Shown: positions 40,818 to 51,120, counted from the stretch's first letter. The stretch is 64,000 nucleotides of DNA from Verrucomicrobiales bacterium (GCA_015075445.1 JABTUJ010000017.1:96998-160997), one strand, 5' to 3'. Program-made: numbers and translations. The notes: generated by a model from the letters alone, not told the origin.

Positions 40818-43292
40818 TCACGGCATCGGCGTCACCCGATACGCCCGCCCCGGCTCCGCCTGGCTGGCGTGGTCCACAAACAGATACGGGCTGGAGGGCA
40901 AGGTCAGATTCGTCAGGACCTGCCATTGAGTCCACCCGGCGGTCGGACTGACGTACTCGATCCGGTGCTGGCTCCCGGCCGCCACTTCGAACCACCAGCC
41001 GTTGACCCGGCCGGTCGCCGCAAGGGCCACCGGGCGAGCGCCCTTGAGCCGGTAGAAGAGGGCGGCGGCGGTCCCGTCGGGCTCCACATACCCCTGCACG
41101 CCCTCGGCCGCCGGATAGTCCTGCCGATCGCTCCAGGGCCCTGTAACGCTCTCGGACGCTTGTAGGGTGATCGGGTTCACGGGATCGCCCGGCCACGCCA
41201 ACACCGCAAGCACGTGCGGGTCCACGTTGCTCACCAGCGCCGCCACGGGACGACTGGTGACCGAGCCCATCAGGTTGGTGGCGACCAAGGTGTACCATGC
41301 TTCGTGCGCCGCCGTCACCACGGGGAGCGCCAGGCGGGCGTTGGTGGCGCCGGCCAGCGGCACCGCATTCATGTACCATTGACACGCCGCAGGGGGAATC
41401 GCCCAGAGCCCCACTTCGATCGTGCCCGGTCTGTTTGCGTGGAAGAGCACATGACCCGGCTGCCACTGGATGCGGGGCGCAACCCACGGCGCGGTCGGCA
41501 CGCCCCAGAACGTCGGGCCCCACCCGCTGGTTCCTGGCCGGTAGTACACCCGGAGCGTCGTCGGACACCCGCTGAAGAGGGTGTGGGTGATCCGCGGGCG
41601 GTTGCCCTCGAAATAGACCGCCCTTAAGCTGCTGCAGTCCGAGAACACCTCGGTCAAGATGGTCGTGACGGTGCTCGGGATCATCAAGCTGGTCAGTCCG
41701 GTGCAGCCCGAGAACGCTTCTCTTCCGATGCTGGTGACGCTGTGGGGGATCATGAAGCTGGTCAGTCCGGTGCAGCCAAAGAAAGCCACACCTTCGATGC
41801 TAGTGACGCTGTCAGGGATCGTGATGGTTGTTAGGCCGGTGCAGCCATAGAACGCCGAGTATGAGATCGCGGTGACGCTGGTGCCGATCACCACGTTAGT
41901 CAGGCCGGTGCAGTAAGAGAACGCCCACTCCCCAATGCTGGTGACGCTGTCGGGGATCGTGATGCGCGTCAGGCCGGTGAAGCCCGAGAACGCCCAGCCC
42001 CCGATGCTGGTGAGGCTGTCGGGGATCGTGACGCCCGTCAGACCGGTGCAGCCCGAGAACGCCTGCCTCCCGATACTGGTGACGCTATTGCCTATCGTGA
42101 CGCTGGTCAGGCCAGTGCAGCCCGTGAACGCCTCCTGCCCGATGCTTTTGACGTTGTTGCCTATCGTGACGCTGGTCAAACCGGTGCAGCCCGCGAAGAT
42201 GCTGTCACCAAGCATGGTAACGGGCAGCCCGTCGACCGTTGCCTGAATCACGACCGCGCCCTGGGGGCACGGCCCTTGGAACAGCATGGCTCCGGTCCCG
42301 ACCTTGGCATAGCGGAGGATGTCACAGCCCGCGAAGGCTGACGCCCCAATGCTGGCACCGCCATTGAGGATGCTCGCACTGCTCAGGCTACTGCACCGGG
42401 CGAACGCCTGAAGCCCGATGCTGGTGACGCTGTCGGGGATCACGATGCTGGTCAGACCGGTGCAGCCATTGAATGCCCCATACCGGATGCTGGTGACGCC
42501 GTTGCCGATTGCCACGCTGTTCAGGCCGGTGCAGCCCGAGAACGATTCCTGCCCGATGCTGGTGACGCTGTTGGGGATCACGATGCTGGTCAGGCCGGTG
42601 CAGTCTCGGAACGCCCCGTTGCCGATGCTGGTGACGCTGTCAGGGATCGTGATGCTACTCAAACTGGTGCAGCCGTGGAACACCCCCCCGTTGATGCTGG
42701 TGACGCTGTCGGGAATCGTGATGCTGGTCAGGCCCGAGCAGCGCGAGAACGCCGCGTCCCCGATGCTGGTGACGCTGTTGGGGATGATGATGCTGGTCAG
42801 GCCGCGGCAACTCTCGAACGCCGATTCCCCGATGCTAATGACGCGATTGGGAATGGTGATACTAGTCAGGCCAGTGCAGCCCGCGAACGCCTCCTGCCCG
42901 ATGCTTTTGACATTGTTGCCTATCGTGACGCTGGTCAGGCCGGTGCAGCCCAAGAACGCCGATTCCCCGAGGCTAATGACGCGGTCGGGAATGGTGATGC
43001 TAGTCAGGCCGGTGCAGCCCAAGAACGCCCAAAGCCCAATGTTGGTGACGCTGTCGGGGATCGTGACGCTCGACAGTGAATCGCGCCACATGAAAGCGCC
43101 CTCTCCAACGCTGGTCACTGGCAGGCCGTCAATGGTGTCCGGGATCGTCACCGCCCCGCCGGAACCGGTGTAGCCCGTGATGGCAACGGCTGTCCCGTCG
43201 GACTCGTACCAGAAATCCCCGAACTCCTGCGCCTGGGTAAACACCAGCCCCGCGATCAGGAAGGAACCGAGCAGGAACGGTCTCGTCTTCAT
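40818..43292 (-). CDS. Secreted BspA-type leucine-rich repeat protein 1
   Basis: An 824-residue exported protein. The signal peptide is MKTRPFLLGSFLIAGLVFTQ. After a short domain (FGDFWYESDGTAVAITGYTG) come about two dozen 23-residue LRR_5 repeats of the form TSITIPDSVTSIGxxAFxGC, encoded by near-identical 69-bp DNA units. From about residue 600 an Ig-like region (ACQWYMNAVPLAGATNARLA, SVTSRPVAALVSN) and a C-terminal beta domain (GSQHRIEYVSPTAGWTQWQV) follow. BspA repeats bind host or matrix proteins in other bacteria; here surface adhesion is a guess. A close paralogue lies at 61977-63755. REP-type elements sit on both sides. Confidence 0.9.
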   Translation of the reverse strand: MKTRPFLLGSFLIAGLVFTQAQEFGDFWYESDGTAVAITGYTGSGGAVTIPDTIDGLPVTSVGEGAFMWRDSLSSVTIPDSVTNIGLWAFLGCTGLTSITIPDRVISLGESAFLGCTGLTSVTIGNNVKSIGQEAFAGCTGLTSITIPNRVISIGESAFESCRGLTSIIIPNSVTSIGDAAFSRCSGLTSITIPDSVTSINGGVFHGCTSLSSITIPDSVTSIGNGAFRDCTGLTSIVIPNSVTSIGQESFSGCTGLNSVAIGNGVTSIRYGAFNGCTGLTSIVIPDSVTSIGLQAFARCSSLSSASILNGGASIGASAFAGCDILRYAKVGTGAMLFQGPCPQGAVVIQATVDGLPVTMLGDSIFAGCTGLTSVTIGNNVKSIGQEAFTGCTGLTSVTIGNSVTSIGRQAFSGCTGLTGVTIPDSLTSIGGWAFSGFTGLTRITIPDSVTSIGEWAFSYCTGLTNVVIGTSVTAISYSAFYGCTGLTTITIPDSVTSIEGVAFFGCTGLTSFMIPHSVTSIGREAFSGCTGLTSLMIPSTVTTILTEVFSDCSSLRAVYFEGNRPRITHTLFSGCPTTLRVYYRPGTSGWGPTFWGVPTAPWVAPRIQWQPGHVLFHANRPGTIEVGLWAIPPAACQWYMNAVPLAGATNARLALPVVTAAHEAWYTLVATNLMGSVTSRPVAALVSNVDPHVLAVLAWPGDPVNPITLQASESVTGPWSDRQDYPAAEGVQGYVEPDGTAAALFYRLKGARPVALAATGRVNGWWFEVAAGSQHRIEYVSPTAGWTQWQVLTNLTLPSSPYLFVDHASQAEPGRAYRVTPMP

Positions 43293-43420
43293 ACTTCAGG
43301 GTATGATTGTTCGCTCTTCACCCGGTCCGGGACCGGGCCCCTGCGCGCGGGTCGTTGGCTGAAGCACAGCGAGTCAGCGGCTCGTGGTTGCAGTAGCGAA
43401 CCTATCGCACGGAGGAGCGA
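43293..43420 (-). repeat. Upstream region shared with the second LRR gene
   Basis: The 120 bp upstream of LRR gene 1 (for example CCTGCGCGCGGGTCGTTGGCTGA, given here as CCTGCGCGCGGGTCGTTG plus GCTGA, and AGTCAGCGG) closely match 63756-63880 upstream of LRR gene 2. The duplication therefore included the promoter region. GGTCCGGGACCGGGCC forms a GC-rich hairpin within it. Confidence 0.75.
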
Positions 43421-43562
43421 GATCAGCAAGTCCGTTTCTAGTGGCGTTCTCGGTGCGGGTGAGTGATGACCGGTGAGGCGGTCGCAGCGGTCGGCGCCAG
43501 AGGTCGCCGGGCTGCCTCCGATTCTGGGCCGTCTTGCAGAGCGACAGGGAGGGAGGGGCGTC

Positions 43563-44303
43563 AAGGGGTCGGTCCGATAATCGAAGAAAGCAACCGACTT
43601 GTGCCCCGCGTCCGTTGGTCAAGGGCGATCACGTTCAATCCCCGTAATCCGTTGCCGCAGACGCGCCAACCGGCTCTGCCTGGCCGCGGATAGGCCTCCT
43701 AACCGCGTCGCCCCTGCGCATCATCGGCGCCAAACCCCAGACTCCCAGCACCTGGTCCACCCGCAGCCACGCCGGCCGCTTGCGCGGCCGAACCAGGCAT
43801 GCCGCGTAACTGCTCCACGGATAGCTCCCGAGCGGTCCGCCCTCCTCACGAATCCATCCGGCGCGCACCGGATTCAAGTGGATGTACGTGCTGACCGCCT
43901 GGAGTTGCGTTCGTCTCCTCATCCACATTCAACGCCTGAGCGGCCCTGAACAGATGCCCATAGACCTTGTGCCGCGCATTGAACCGTTGCGTGTAGGTCC
44001 CTGCAGCCACTTCATCCCGACCACCAGGTTCGCCAGCGGCGTCTCCAGCAGCAGATGATAGTGGTTGCCCATGAGCACGTAGGCGTGGATCTGCCAGCCC
44101 GTCTTTTCGCAAGCCTCGGCCGGGCACTTGAGAAACAACTCACGGTCCGCGTCCTCACGGTAAATCGCCTCCTGGTGATCCCCTCGACTCATCACGTGAT
44201 ACACCGCCCCGGGGTACTCGATCCGGATCCTTCGCGCCACGGGGCCGACCATCATACCTGCCGGACTCGGCGTCGATTCTTACATTATCGGACCGACCCC
44301 TTT
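43563..44303 (-). mobile_element. Full-length REP-associated tyrosine transposase (RAYT) element, copy 2
   Basis: A 741-bp unit with the same terminal repeats as copies 1 and 3 (AAGGGGTCGGTCCGATAAT and its inverse). It contains almost the whole RAYT gene between the ends, so it is the likely source of the two short copies. RAYT enzymes are single-strand Y1 HUH transposases related to IS200. Confidence 0.8.
43635..44255 (-). pseudogene. RAYT transposase (Y1_Tnp), frameshifted
   Basis: The N-terminal frame from 44255 gives ARRIRIEYPGAVYHVMSRGD, HQEAIYREDADRELFLK, GWQIHAYVLMGNHYHLLLET and NLVVGMKWLQG, with HYH as the metal-binding pair. After a frame change near 43975 it continues RFNARHKVYGHLFRAAQALN, and after another near 43925 QLQAVSTYIHLNPVRAGWIR and SYPWSSYAACLVRPRKRPAW, containing the catalytic-Tyr region STYIHLNPVRAG. 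Two frameshifts make it inactive as read. Confidence 0.8.
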
Positions 44304-44571
44304 ACATTCCTGCCTTTCCTTGGCGGCGCCTTGGATGTGATGAGCCGCGCGCGTTCGCTCTCCATGTGCTCGACGGCGGGGAGGCTGGACCGGGACTTCC
44401 GCGGCAGCGCACGGGTCAGTTGGTATTCGGCCGATTTCGCCACAGCTTGTGGCGAAATCGGCGCTGCGCCGCCGTCTGGCAGAACGGCCGCCGCCTGTGG
44501 CCCTGTTTTGCGAAGCGTCGGATAGCCGGACAGGCCGCTCTTGTCAGCCACGCATTTCTTCGAGGCTGGTT

Positions 44572-45364
44572 TCACTTCTCCACCCCCTGCTCCTTCTGCA
44601 GGAGTTCGATGATATCCCGGAGGTCATCGACGATGGCTTCGAACTCGGTGATGGCTTCGCTGGCGAGGTCCTGTGGCTCGGGCAGCTCATCGCTGTCCTC
44701 GAGGGACTCGTCCTTGAGCCAGGTGATGTCCAGCTTGTAGCCGCGCCCTTGATCCGCTGAGGCGGAATCGCCGGCAGCGGCCCGTCTCGCCGGCGTCCTT
44801 CCGTTTGCTCAGGCCGTTCGGGTCCTTGCCGTAGGCGGCTTCGAACTCGGCGAAATGCTGGGCGGTGAGCGGGCGGTCCTTCTTGGTGATGCCCGGCACG
44901 TTCGAGCGAGCGTCGAAGATCCAGACATCCTCGGTGGGACGACCTTTCTGGAAGAAGACGACGTTGGCCTTCACCCCCTGGCTGTAGGGCGTGAAGGTTC
45001 CCCGCGGCAGGCGCAGGACGGTGGGCAGGGCACGGTACTCCTGGGTGAACTTCCGGTTCTGCGGGGTGGTGAAGGCATGGAACTCCCGCACGGCCTGGGC
45101 GGCGAGCGGCTTGCGGTCCACCAGGAAGAGGATGCGCCGGGCCAGTCTGCTTTCCAGCAGCCGATAGATCAGGGCCACGGTCAGGAGGGTCTTCCCGGTA
45201 CCGGTTGCCATGGCCACGAGCAGTTCCCGGCGGCCAGCCAGGACGGCGGCTTCGGTGGCGAGGAGGCACTGCCGCTGGTAGGGGATGATCTCCCAAGGCG
45301 GATTCAGGCCGCGCAGGCGCGTATCGATGCGCTGCTTGCGGGTCTGCCATTCGGCCTCGTGCAT
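44572..45364 (-). pseudogene. HsdR-HsdM chimera from a type I restriction-modification system
   Basis: Residues 1-108 are the N-terminal ATPase part of HsdR (IIPYQRQCLLATEAAVLAGR, LLVAMATGTGKTLLTVALIY with Walker A, RILFLVDRKPLAAQAVREFH). At NRKFTQEY/RALPTVLRL the sequence jumps to the C-terminal third of HsdM (RGTFTPYSQGVKANVVFFQK, IFDARSNVPGITKKDRPLTA, HFAEFEAAYGKDPNGL). After a frameshift near 44760 it reaches YKLDITWLKDESLEDSDELP and DLRDIIELLQKEQGVEK. Large parts of both proteins and all of hsdS are missing. It lies right of a RAYT element. Confidence 0.75.
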
Positions 45365-45771
45365 AGTGGTCGCTGCGCCAAGGCTTTAACCCGGAGTGAC
45401 GCTGAAAGGAAGGCAAAACTCCCGTCGTGGAACCGTGACAGTCCGGAGGGCCACGTGAACCGCCCGTGGCCTCACGCGGTTCCAGCATTCGGCAGCGGGA
45501 AAACTGCGTCGATACCTGCATTGGCACACCTTGGGGAGACGGGGCCCGGGGAGCCACCTGCATCCAACGCCGGTCTGCCTGCGTCCTTGCGGCGACGGAG
45601 ACCCAATTCTCAAGGGCTGACCCCGCCCCCGTGTCGAGGACGGCGCAGCGCCGGATCGCCAGGGCGCCAAGGTTCCCCTGCGCGTTCCTGCTTTGCGGGC
45701 ATCGTTTGCGCTGGCGACTTTGCGCGCTATCATCACCAGCTTTTGGTTTAACCTGACGATCAGTTGCACCT
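45365..45771. other. Gap without a recognisable gene
   Basis: The 407 bp upstream of the giant secreted protein contain its presumed promoter. I see no conserved peptide, strong hairpin or tRNA. Confidence 0.45.
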
Positions 45772-48700
45772 ATGACCAAGCGTCTTGTTGCGGGCCGTTA
45801 TGCGGTGGGCGGCGCAATCGTGCTGGCCGTCGCACAGGGGTTCTCCCTGCTGCAAGCCCAGAGCCTTGAGCAGGCGCTCGACGGCCCCGGGTTCACGTGG
45901 ACGACGAGTGCCACCGACGGTTTCCAGAATCCGGCGCCGGGCGGCGAGTGGGTGTCGCAGAGCGGCGTCACCCACGACGGCGTGGATGCGGCGAAGTCGG
46001 GCACGCTGCCCCTGTTCGGCCTGGCCAAGCTGCGAACGGAGAGCATCACCGGACCCGGCACGGTCACGTTCTGGCGGCGGCATGGCCTGACCAGTGCGGG
46101 CAATCCGTTTACCGTGATCGCCAATGGCAGCAACGTCGGACCGTTTCTGCCGGGGGGCGTGTGGCAGCCGTTCGCCATCGATTTCCCGCCGGGACCGGGG
46201 ACGCTCGAATTTTGGTGGAGCCATTTTGACGTGGCGGGGTCCGAGGCGGACAACCACGCCTACGTGGACGAGGTGGCCTTTGTGCCGACCAGCGGTGCGC
46301 CCCAATTCCACGCCGACCCGCCGCCTGATCTGGTTGTCGGGGAAGGATATACGGTTCAGCCAGCCCTCGCATTGCGCGGTGAAAAGCCGATGCAGCTTGA
46401 ACTGACCTTGCCCGGCGCAGGTTCCCCCTTGCTTTCCCAGCTCGAGCCGAGCCTGGCCGGGATGAGCCCGGCCTTCTCCGGTTGGTCGTGGGGCTTCGGC
46501 GCGACGCCCGCGTTAGAGGGCGTCTGGACCATCAAGGCCTCGAACGCGAGCGGCACCGAGACAAGGTCCTTCTCCGTCAGCGTGGTGCCAACCGCTCCCC
46601 ATTCGATCTTCATTGACGGGCCCGTGATGGCATGGGAGGGCGCCACGGTCCGGTTGACGGCCATCCCCCGCGGCACCGCGCCCTTCACTTCGCATCAATG
46701 GAAGAAAGACGGCTCGCCCATCACGGGCGCGACGGACCCGATACTCGAGTTGGCAGATTTCACCTCCGCGGACGAAGGATCTTACACGGTGGTGGTGGGC
46801 AACGCGCTCGGCAGCGGGGAGAGCAATCCGCATCCGCTCTCGTTGGGCAACGAACCGCCCGTGCTCCTGTCGCAGTCCGGCGACGTGGACCTCGGCCTCT
46901 TCGACTCTGCGTACCTCGAAGTGCGGGTCAGCGGCACGCCGCCCTTTCAGACCGAGTGGCGGAAGGACGGCGCGGTGCTCCAGGAGGAAGCGGCTTCGTC
47001 CTCGGGTTGGGGCGGCCTATCGCTGTGGGCCGACCCGAGTAACACGCCGGGCGTGTATGGGTTCCGCAGTTGGAACGGCTTGGGCGAGGTGGTCAGCGAC
47101 CCGATCGTGGTGCAGGTCGGCGAGGGCGTTGGCATTGCGGAAGGCCTGGACAACCGCAACGTGGGTTGGCGCTACGATCCGAGCGTCCCTGCGGGCTGGG
47201 CGCTCGAAACCGGGGTAACCCACGACGGCACGGATGCCGTTGGTTTCCAGTCCCCGTCCAGCACGCCACTGCAGACCGCCGTCGAGGGTCCGGCGGCGGT
47301 GTCGTTCTGGTGGCGCGTGGTGGACGGTGACGTGGACTTCTTGGTGAACGGCGCCGCCCAGCAAACGCTGTCGGCGGCGGGTGCAGATTCCGACTGGCAA
47401 CCGGTTACCGTGGCGCTCGGGACGGGTTGGCAGCAACTCGAATGGCAGGCCCGGCTGCTGTCCAACCTGGCAACACCCGCGGCCTACTTGGATGAGTTCG
47501 TCGTCCAGAGCGGCGGCGGTGGGCCGGTCATCGTCACCCAGCCCGAAGGCGGCGACTACTTCGATGGTCAACAGGCGATGATCTCCGTCACCGTCACCGG
47601 GAGCGGGCCCTTCGACTATCGCTTGTTCAAGGAAGGCGATGCGGCGGCCGTGGCGGAGGCCTCGGCTGAGCCATCGCTCAGCTACTCATTCAACCTGCCG
47701 CTGGCGGTGGGCGCGGCGGGGGCTTATTGGATCACGATCACCGACGCCGCCGGTCGCTCGGTGGCCAGCGACGATGCCGTGATCTCCGTGGACGGCTTGT
47801 ACGGCAGTCTGGCGAACCTCGCCGCCGCGGTTGGCCAACCCGATCTCATCTGGTTCTACAGCGATTACTCGATCGCCGACGGCGCCTTCCACTCGATCCG
47901 GCCTTGGTATCACACGCGCCAGGACGGCGTGGCCGGGGGTGAGGCGGGTTCCGCCCGCACGCCCGTGCTGAACAACGGCGAGTTGGCAGCGCTGGTGATG
48001 CAGTATGATTCGGGCAGTGCGGTTCCGTCACGCCTGCGGTTTTGGGCGCGAGTGGCCGGGGCTCAGTTCGAGGACGTTTTCACCGTCAGCGTGAACGGTG
48101 TCCCGCAAACCCTCACTCCAGCCGAGACCACCGCGGGCGCCAGTGGCGAGACTTGGACGACGTTCAATGTCATGCTGGGGGGCTACGACTCGGAGGTCCA
48201 ATTCGAGGTCTTCCCCCCGAGCAGCGGCGTCACAGCCTGGCTGGACCTGATCGAGATCGTCCCCGCCGTCGCGCCTGTCATTACCGAGGAACCCACGTCG
48301 CTGACCTTGCCCGCCGACGAGGCGGGCGCATTGGCGGTGATCGCCGTCAGCCCGGTGCCCTTCACGTACCAATGGTTCAAAGTGGGCACCGGGGAGTTGA
48401 CCGGCCAGACTGCGGACACGTTGACGTTCGCGCCGGCCACAGCCGCCGACAACGGCCTGTATTACGTCCAGGTCAGCAGTGAGTTCGGCGCGACCGACAG
48501 TGAGGTGGTGACGGTGACCGTGACCGGGCCGCGGCCACAGATTACCCAGCCCGTGCAGCCCCAGCAGCTTCAACCCGGCGAGGCGCTGAATCTCGAGGTC
48601 GGCGCAACCAGCAGCAACGGCCCGTTGACCTACCGTTGGTTTCGCGATGGCGGGCTGGTTCAGACCGGCGGCGCGGTCTATCAACGGTCCGGTGTGACCA

Positions 48701-50418
48701 CGGCGGACCATGGTTGGTACCGGGTCGAGGTTTCGGACCCCTACTACACGGTTACCAGCCAGGCGCAGGTGAGCGTGGCCTTGTTCTATTACCACCTCAC
48801 GGTGCTGCCGCCTCCCGGCTCGGGGGGTTACCTCGTCGCCAGCGCGATCAATAATGCCGGCGTCATCGCCGGGTACGCGGGTGACGCGGATGGCACGTCC
48901 GCGGTGGTGTGGGAGAATGGCGTCCTCAAGCGCATGACGCCGCCAGGCTCGCCGTTCAGTTGGGGCGCCTCGATTAACAACGGCGGCGACATCGTGGGGG
49001 TGTTGCCGGGGGAGGAATGGGGCGCCCAACGGGGCGTCGTGCGCTGGTCGCCACCTTACACCTTGGGTGCCTACGCCAATCTAGGGAGGCCCACGGGCGG
49101 CACCGTGCTCGATTTCGGACGCATCAATGACGCGGGGGTCATCATCGCGATGGAGACCACGACCGGCGGCTTCGGCCAGCCGCGGTTTGCGTTCCGCTAC
49201 ACGACCGCTGGCAGTTGGGAACCGCTGGGGCCGCTGGCCGGCGCCACGCCGTTGGGCGGCGCCGTGGATCGGGGCTGGGCCACGGCCCTCGATCTCAACA
49301 ACGCGGGTGTCATCGTCGGCCTGACCTACTTCGAGGAGCCGAATCTCACGCCCACGCAAGCCACGGGCTGGTTCTTCAATCCCACCGCTCCTGGCCAACG
49401 CACGGCGATGGACACCCTAAGTTCCAGCCTGGCACTGACTCCCGCGCAACCCTGGGGCTGGATCGACAACGTGAACGACCTGGGCGACATGGTCGCCCGT
49501 CGCTACGGCGCCTCGGCTCCTACCAAGCTGTTCCTCATCCAGGCCGACGGCACCGTCTCCCTCTTGCTCGAGCGTCCGCCGCGAACCAGTGTCCCCGACG
49601 GCGAGTCCTTCAATGTGGACGCGCTGAACAACCGGCGCGAGATGGTGGGCTACATTGCCCAGGAAGGTTTCGGGCAACGGGCCGCCCTGGTTCGCAGCCG
49701 CAATACCCCGCCGGGGGGAACGCCGGCGACCTTCAACGACTTCGCACTCTACGATCTGAATGGTCTCGTGGTGGGCGGGACCGGTGAGTACGTGCTCAAC
49801 CTGGCCTACGACATCAACGACCATGGGCAGATTGTGGGCACCATGTCGCGAGAGAGCGACGGCCTGGGCTACAGCTTCCTGCTGACGCCCGCCACGCCTT
49901 ACATGGGCATGGCGGCATTGGCGGTGGACGATGTGATCGTCCGCCGGGCCGGACAGGGCGTGCGCTTCTCGTCCGCCTCCCTCAGCCGCAATGACGTGGG
50001 TGCCGCACCGTTGAGCGTGAGCTCGATCGCCCCCACCAGCACTGCCGGCGGGGCCATCGCGGATCTCGGCGATGGATGGTACCGGTACACGCCACCGCCC
50101 GGGCCGGATGGGCCGGATACGTTCACCTACACCGTTTCCGCCGGCGACGGCTCGTCCAACACCGGCACCGTGCGCGTGCGGGTCGAGGAGGAGCCGCCTC
50201 CCTCCGGGAACCAGTTGCCGATCCAACTCCTGCCCAGCGGGGAGGTTCAGGTGCGCTTTGTGGGCATCCCCGGACGCACCTACCAGATCGAAGCCGCGCC
50301 GACGGTGAACGGACCCTGGACCTTTCTGGCGACGCGAGTGGCCGGCCCCACGGGCATCATCGAGTACACTGAGACCCCTCCGTCCGGCGAAGCCCGGTTC
50401 TATCGGGCGCGCGAGTGA
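45772..50418 (+). CDS. Giant secreted multidomain protein with Ig-like and HAF repeats
   Basis: A 1548-residue exported protein with an N-terminal signal (AVGGAIVLAVAQGFSLLQAQ). Residues 30-170 and 470-610 are two MAM/jelly-roll-like modules (GVTHDGVDAAKSGTLPLFGL and GVTHDGTDAVGFQSPSSTPL are clearly related). Several Ig-like domains of the pattern YQWFKxGxxLTGQTxDTLTF, ADNGLYYVQVSSEFG occur between 280 and 1010. HAF repeats start near 1020 (ASAINNAGVIAGYAGDADGT, LDLNNAGVIVGLTYFEE, AYDINDHGQIVGTMSRESDG), then a cadherin/tandem-type domain near 1400 (DTFTYTVSAGDGSSNTGTVR) and a C-terminal beta domain. It has no PEP-CTERM tail. The next gene is 24 bp downstream, so the two are probably co-expressed. 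Confidence 0.85.
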   Translation: MTKRLVAGRYAVGGAIVLAVAQGFSLLQAQSLEQALDGPGFTWTTSATDGFQNPAPGGEWVSQSGVTHDGVDAAKSGTLPLFGLAKLRTESITGPGTVTFWRRHGLTSAGNPFTVIANGSNVGPFLPGGVWQPFAIDFPPGPGTLEFWWSHFDVAGSEADNHAYVDEVAFVPTSGAPQFHADPPPDLVVGEGYTVQPALALRGEKPMQLELTLPGAGSPLLSQLEPSLAGMSPAFSGWSWGFGATPALEGVWTIKASNASGTETRSFSVSVVPTAPHSIFIDGPVMAWEGATVRLTAIPRGTAPFTSHQWKKDGSPITGATDPILELADFTSADEGSYTVVVGNALGSGESNPHPLSLGNEPPVLLSQSGDVDLGLFDSAYLEVRVSGTPPFQTEWRKDGAVLQEEAASSSGWGGLSLWADPSNTPGVYGFRSWNGLGEVVSDPIVVQVGEGVGIAEGLDNRNVGWRYDPSVPAGWALETGVTHDGTDAVGFQSPSSTPLQTAVEGPAAVSFWWRVVDGDVDFLVNGAAQQTLSAAGADSDWQPVTVALGTGWQQLEWQARLLSNLATPAAYLDEFVVQSGGGGPVIVTQPEGGDYFDGQQAMISVTVTGSGPFDYRLFKEGDAAAVAEASAEPSLSYSFNLPLAVGAAGAYWITITDAAGRSVASDDAVISVDGLYGSLANLAAAVGQPDLIWFYSDYSIADGAFHSIRPWYHTRQDGVAGGEAGSARTPVLNNGELAALVMQYDSGSAVPSRLRFWARVAGAQFEDVFTVSVNGVPQTLTPAETTAGASGETWTTFNVMLGGYDSEVQFEVFPPSSGVTAWLDLIEIVPAVAPVITEEPTSLTLPADEAGALAVIAVSPVPFTYQWFKVGTGELTGQTADTLTFAPATAADNGLYYVQVSSEFGATDSEVVTVTVTGPRPQITQPVQPQQLQPGEALNLEVGATSSNGPLTYRWFRDGGLVQTGGAVYQRSGVTTADHGWYRVEVSDPYYTVTSQAQVSVALFYYHLTVLPPPGSGGYLVASAINNAGVIAGYAGDADGTSAVVWENGVLKRMTPPGSPFSWGASINNGGDIVGVLPGEEWGAQRGVVRWSPPYTLGAYANLGRPTGGTVLDFGRINDAGVIIAMETTTGGFGQPRFAFRYTTAGSWEPLGPLAGATPLGGAVDRGWATALDLNNAGVIVGLTYFEEPNLTPTQATGWFFNPTAPGQRTAMDTLSSSLALTPAQPWGWIDNVNDLGDMVARRYGASAPTKLFLIQADGTVSLLLERPPRTSVPDGESFNVDALNNRREMVGYIAQEGFGQRAALVRSRNTPPGGTPATFNDFALYDLNGLVVGGTGEYVLNLAYDINDHGQIVGTMSRESDGLGYSFLLTPATPYMGMAALAVDDVIVRRAGQGVRFSSASLSRNDVGAAPLSVSSIAPTSTAGGAIADLGDGWYRYTPPPGPDGPDTFTYTVSAGDGSSNTGTVRVRVEEEPPPSGNQLPIQLLPSGEVQVRFVGIPGRTYQIEAAPTVNGPWTFLATRVAGPTGIIEYTETPPSGEARFYRARE

Positions 50419-50442
50419 GCTTCTCGAAACTGTACTGACGCT

Positions 50443-51120
50443 ATGAAAACTCGGGTTCTGCTGGCCTCATGGCTTGTTCTTGGCGCGCTGCCGGTGGCGG
50501 CGCAAGTGGTCCACTTCGACACCGGAGTGCTGGCGGTGCCCGATGGCGCTGGCGGCCTCGTTAACGTGCAGCAGGTCGCGGGCTCCTTCCCGCCGTTGTC
50601 GCGGCTGCGAGTCCAGTTTGACGTGAGCGGACCCGACGGCTTCGTCGGCGATCTGTTTGCCACCCTCCAGCATGAGAGTGGCGCCTACGCGGTTCTCTTG
50701 AACCGTCCAGGCCGCGACACCACCACCCCGGATGGTTACGCGGAGCGTGGGCTGAGCATCACCTTCGCTGCGGCCGCGCCCGACGTGCACCGCTACCGGG
50801 AGTTGAGCGGCCCACCACCTGGGGGAATTCTGGCCGGCTCTTGGTCGCCGGACGGGCGCATCACCGACCCCGCCGCGGTGTTGCCCACAGACCTGCGCCC
50901 GGCCGGCTTCGGCTCGTTCAGCGGCATCGACCCGGCCGGCGAGTGGATTCTGTTCCTTGCCGATGTGAATCCGGGCGGTCAGGTCTTCCTGAACCGGTGG
51001 GCTCTGGACTTCACCCCGATACCCGAACCGACCCTGGCCGCCCTCGCGGCGGGTGGGCTCCTCCTGCTCGTGGCCGCAGGGAGGCGCCGGCTCTGGGGGC
51101 AGCGCAAGCTGGCCCAATAA
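50443..51120 (+). CDS. PEP-CTERM sorted exported protein
   Basis: A 225-residue protein with an N-terminal signal (MKTRVLLASWLVLGALPVAA) and a C-terminal sorting tail: PIPEPTLAALAAGGLLLLVA followed by AGRRRLW, i.e. PEP motif, hydrophobic span and basic cluster. This tail is processed by exosortase. The middle (FDVSGPDGFVGDLFATLQHE, LAGSWSPDGRITDPAAVLPT, FSGIDPAGEWILFLADVNPG) resembles the beta-sandwich P-domain of proprotein convertases. It follows the giant protein by 24 bp and may be its surface partner. The exosortase itself is not in the window. Confidence 0.85.
   Translation: MKTRVLLASWLVLGALPVAAQVVHFDTGVLAVPDGAGGLVNVQQVAGSFPPLSRLRVQFDVSGPDGFVGDLFATLQHESGAYAVLLNRPGRDTTTPDGYAERGLSITFAAAAPDVHRYRELSGPPPGGILAGSWSPDGRITDPAAVLPTDLRPAGFGSFSGIDPAGEWILFLADVNPGGQVFLNRWALDFTPIPEPTLAALAAGGLLLLVAAGRRRLWGQRKLAQ

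Noticed and set aside
41650..43110. Regular DNA repeats resembling a CRISPR array
   Set aside because: The 69-bp units encode 23-residue leucine-rich repeats in frame on the minus strand with no spacer structure; the same holds for 62330-63600.
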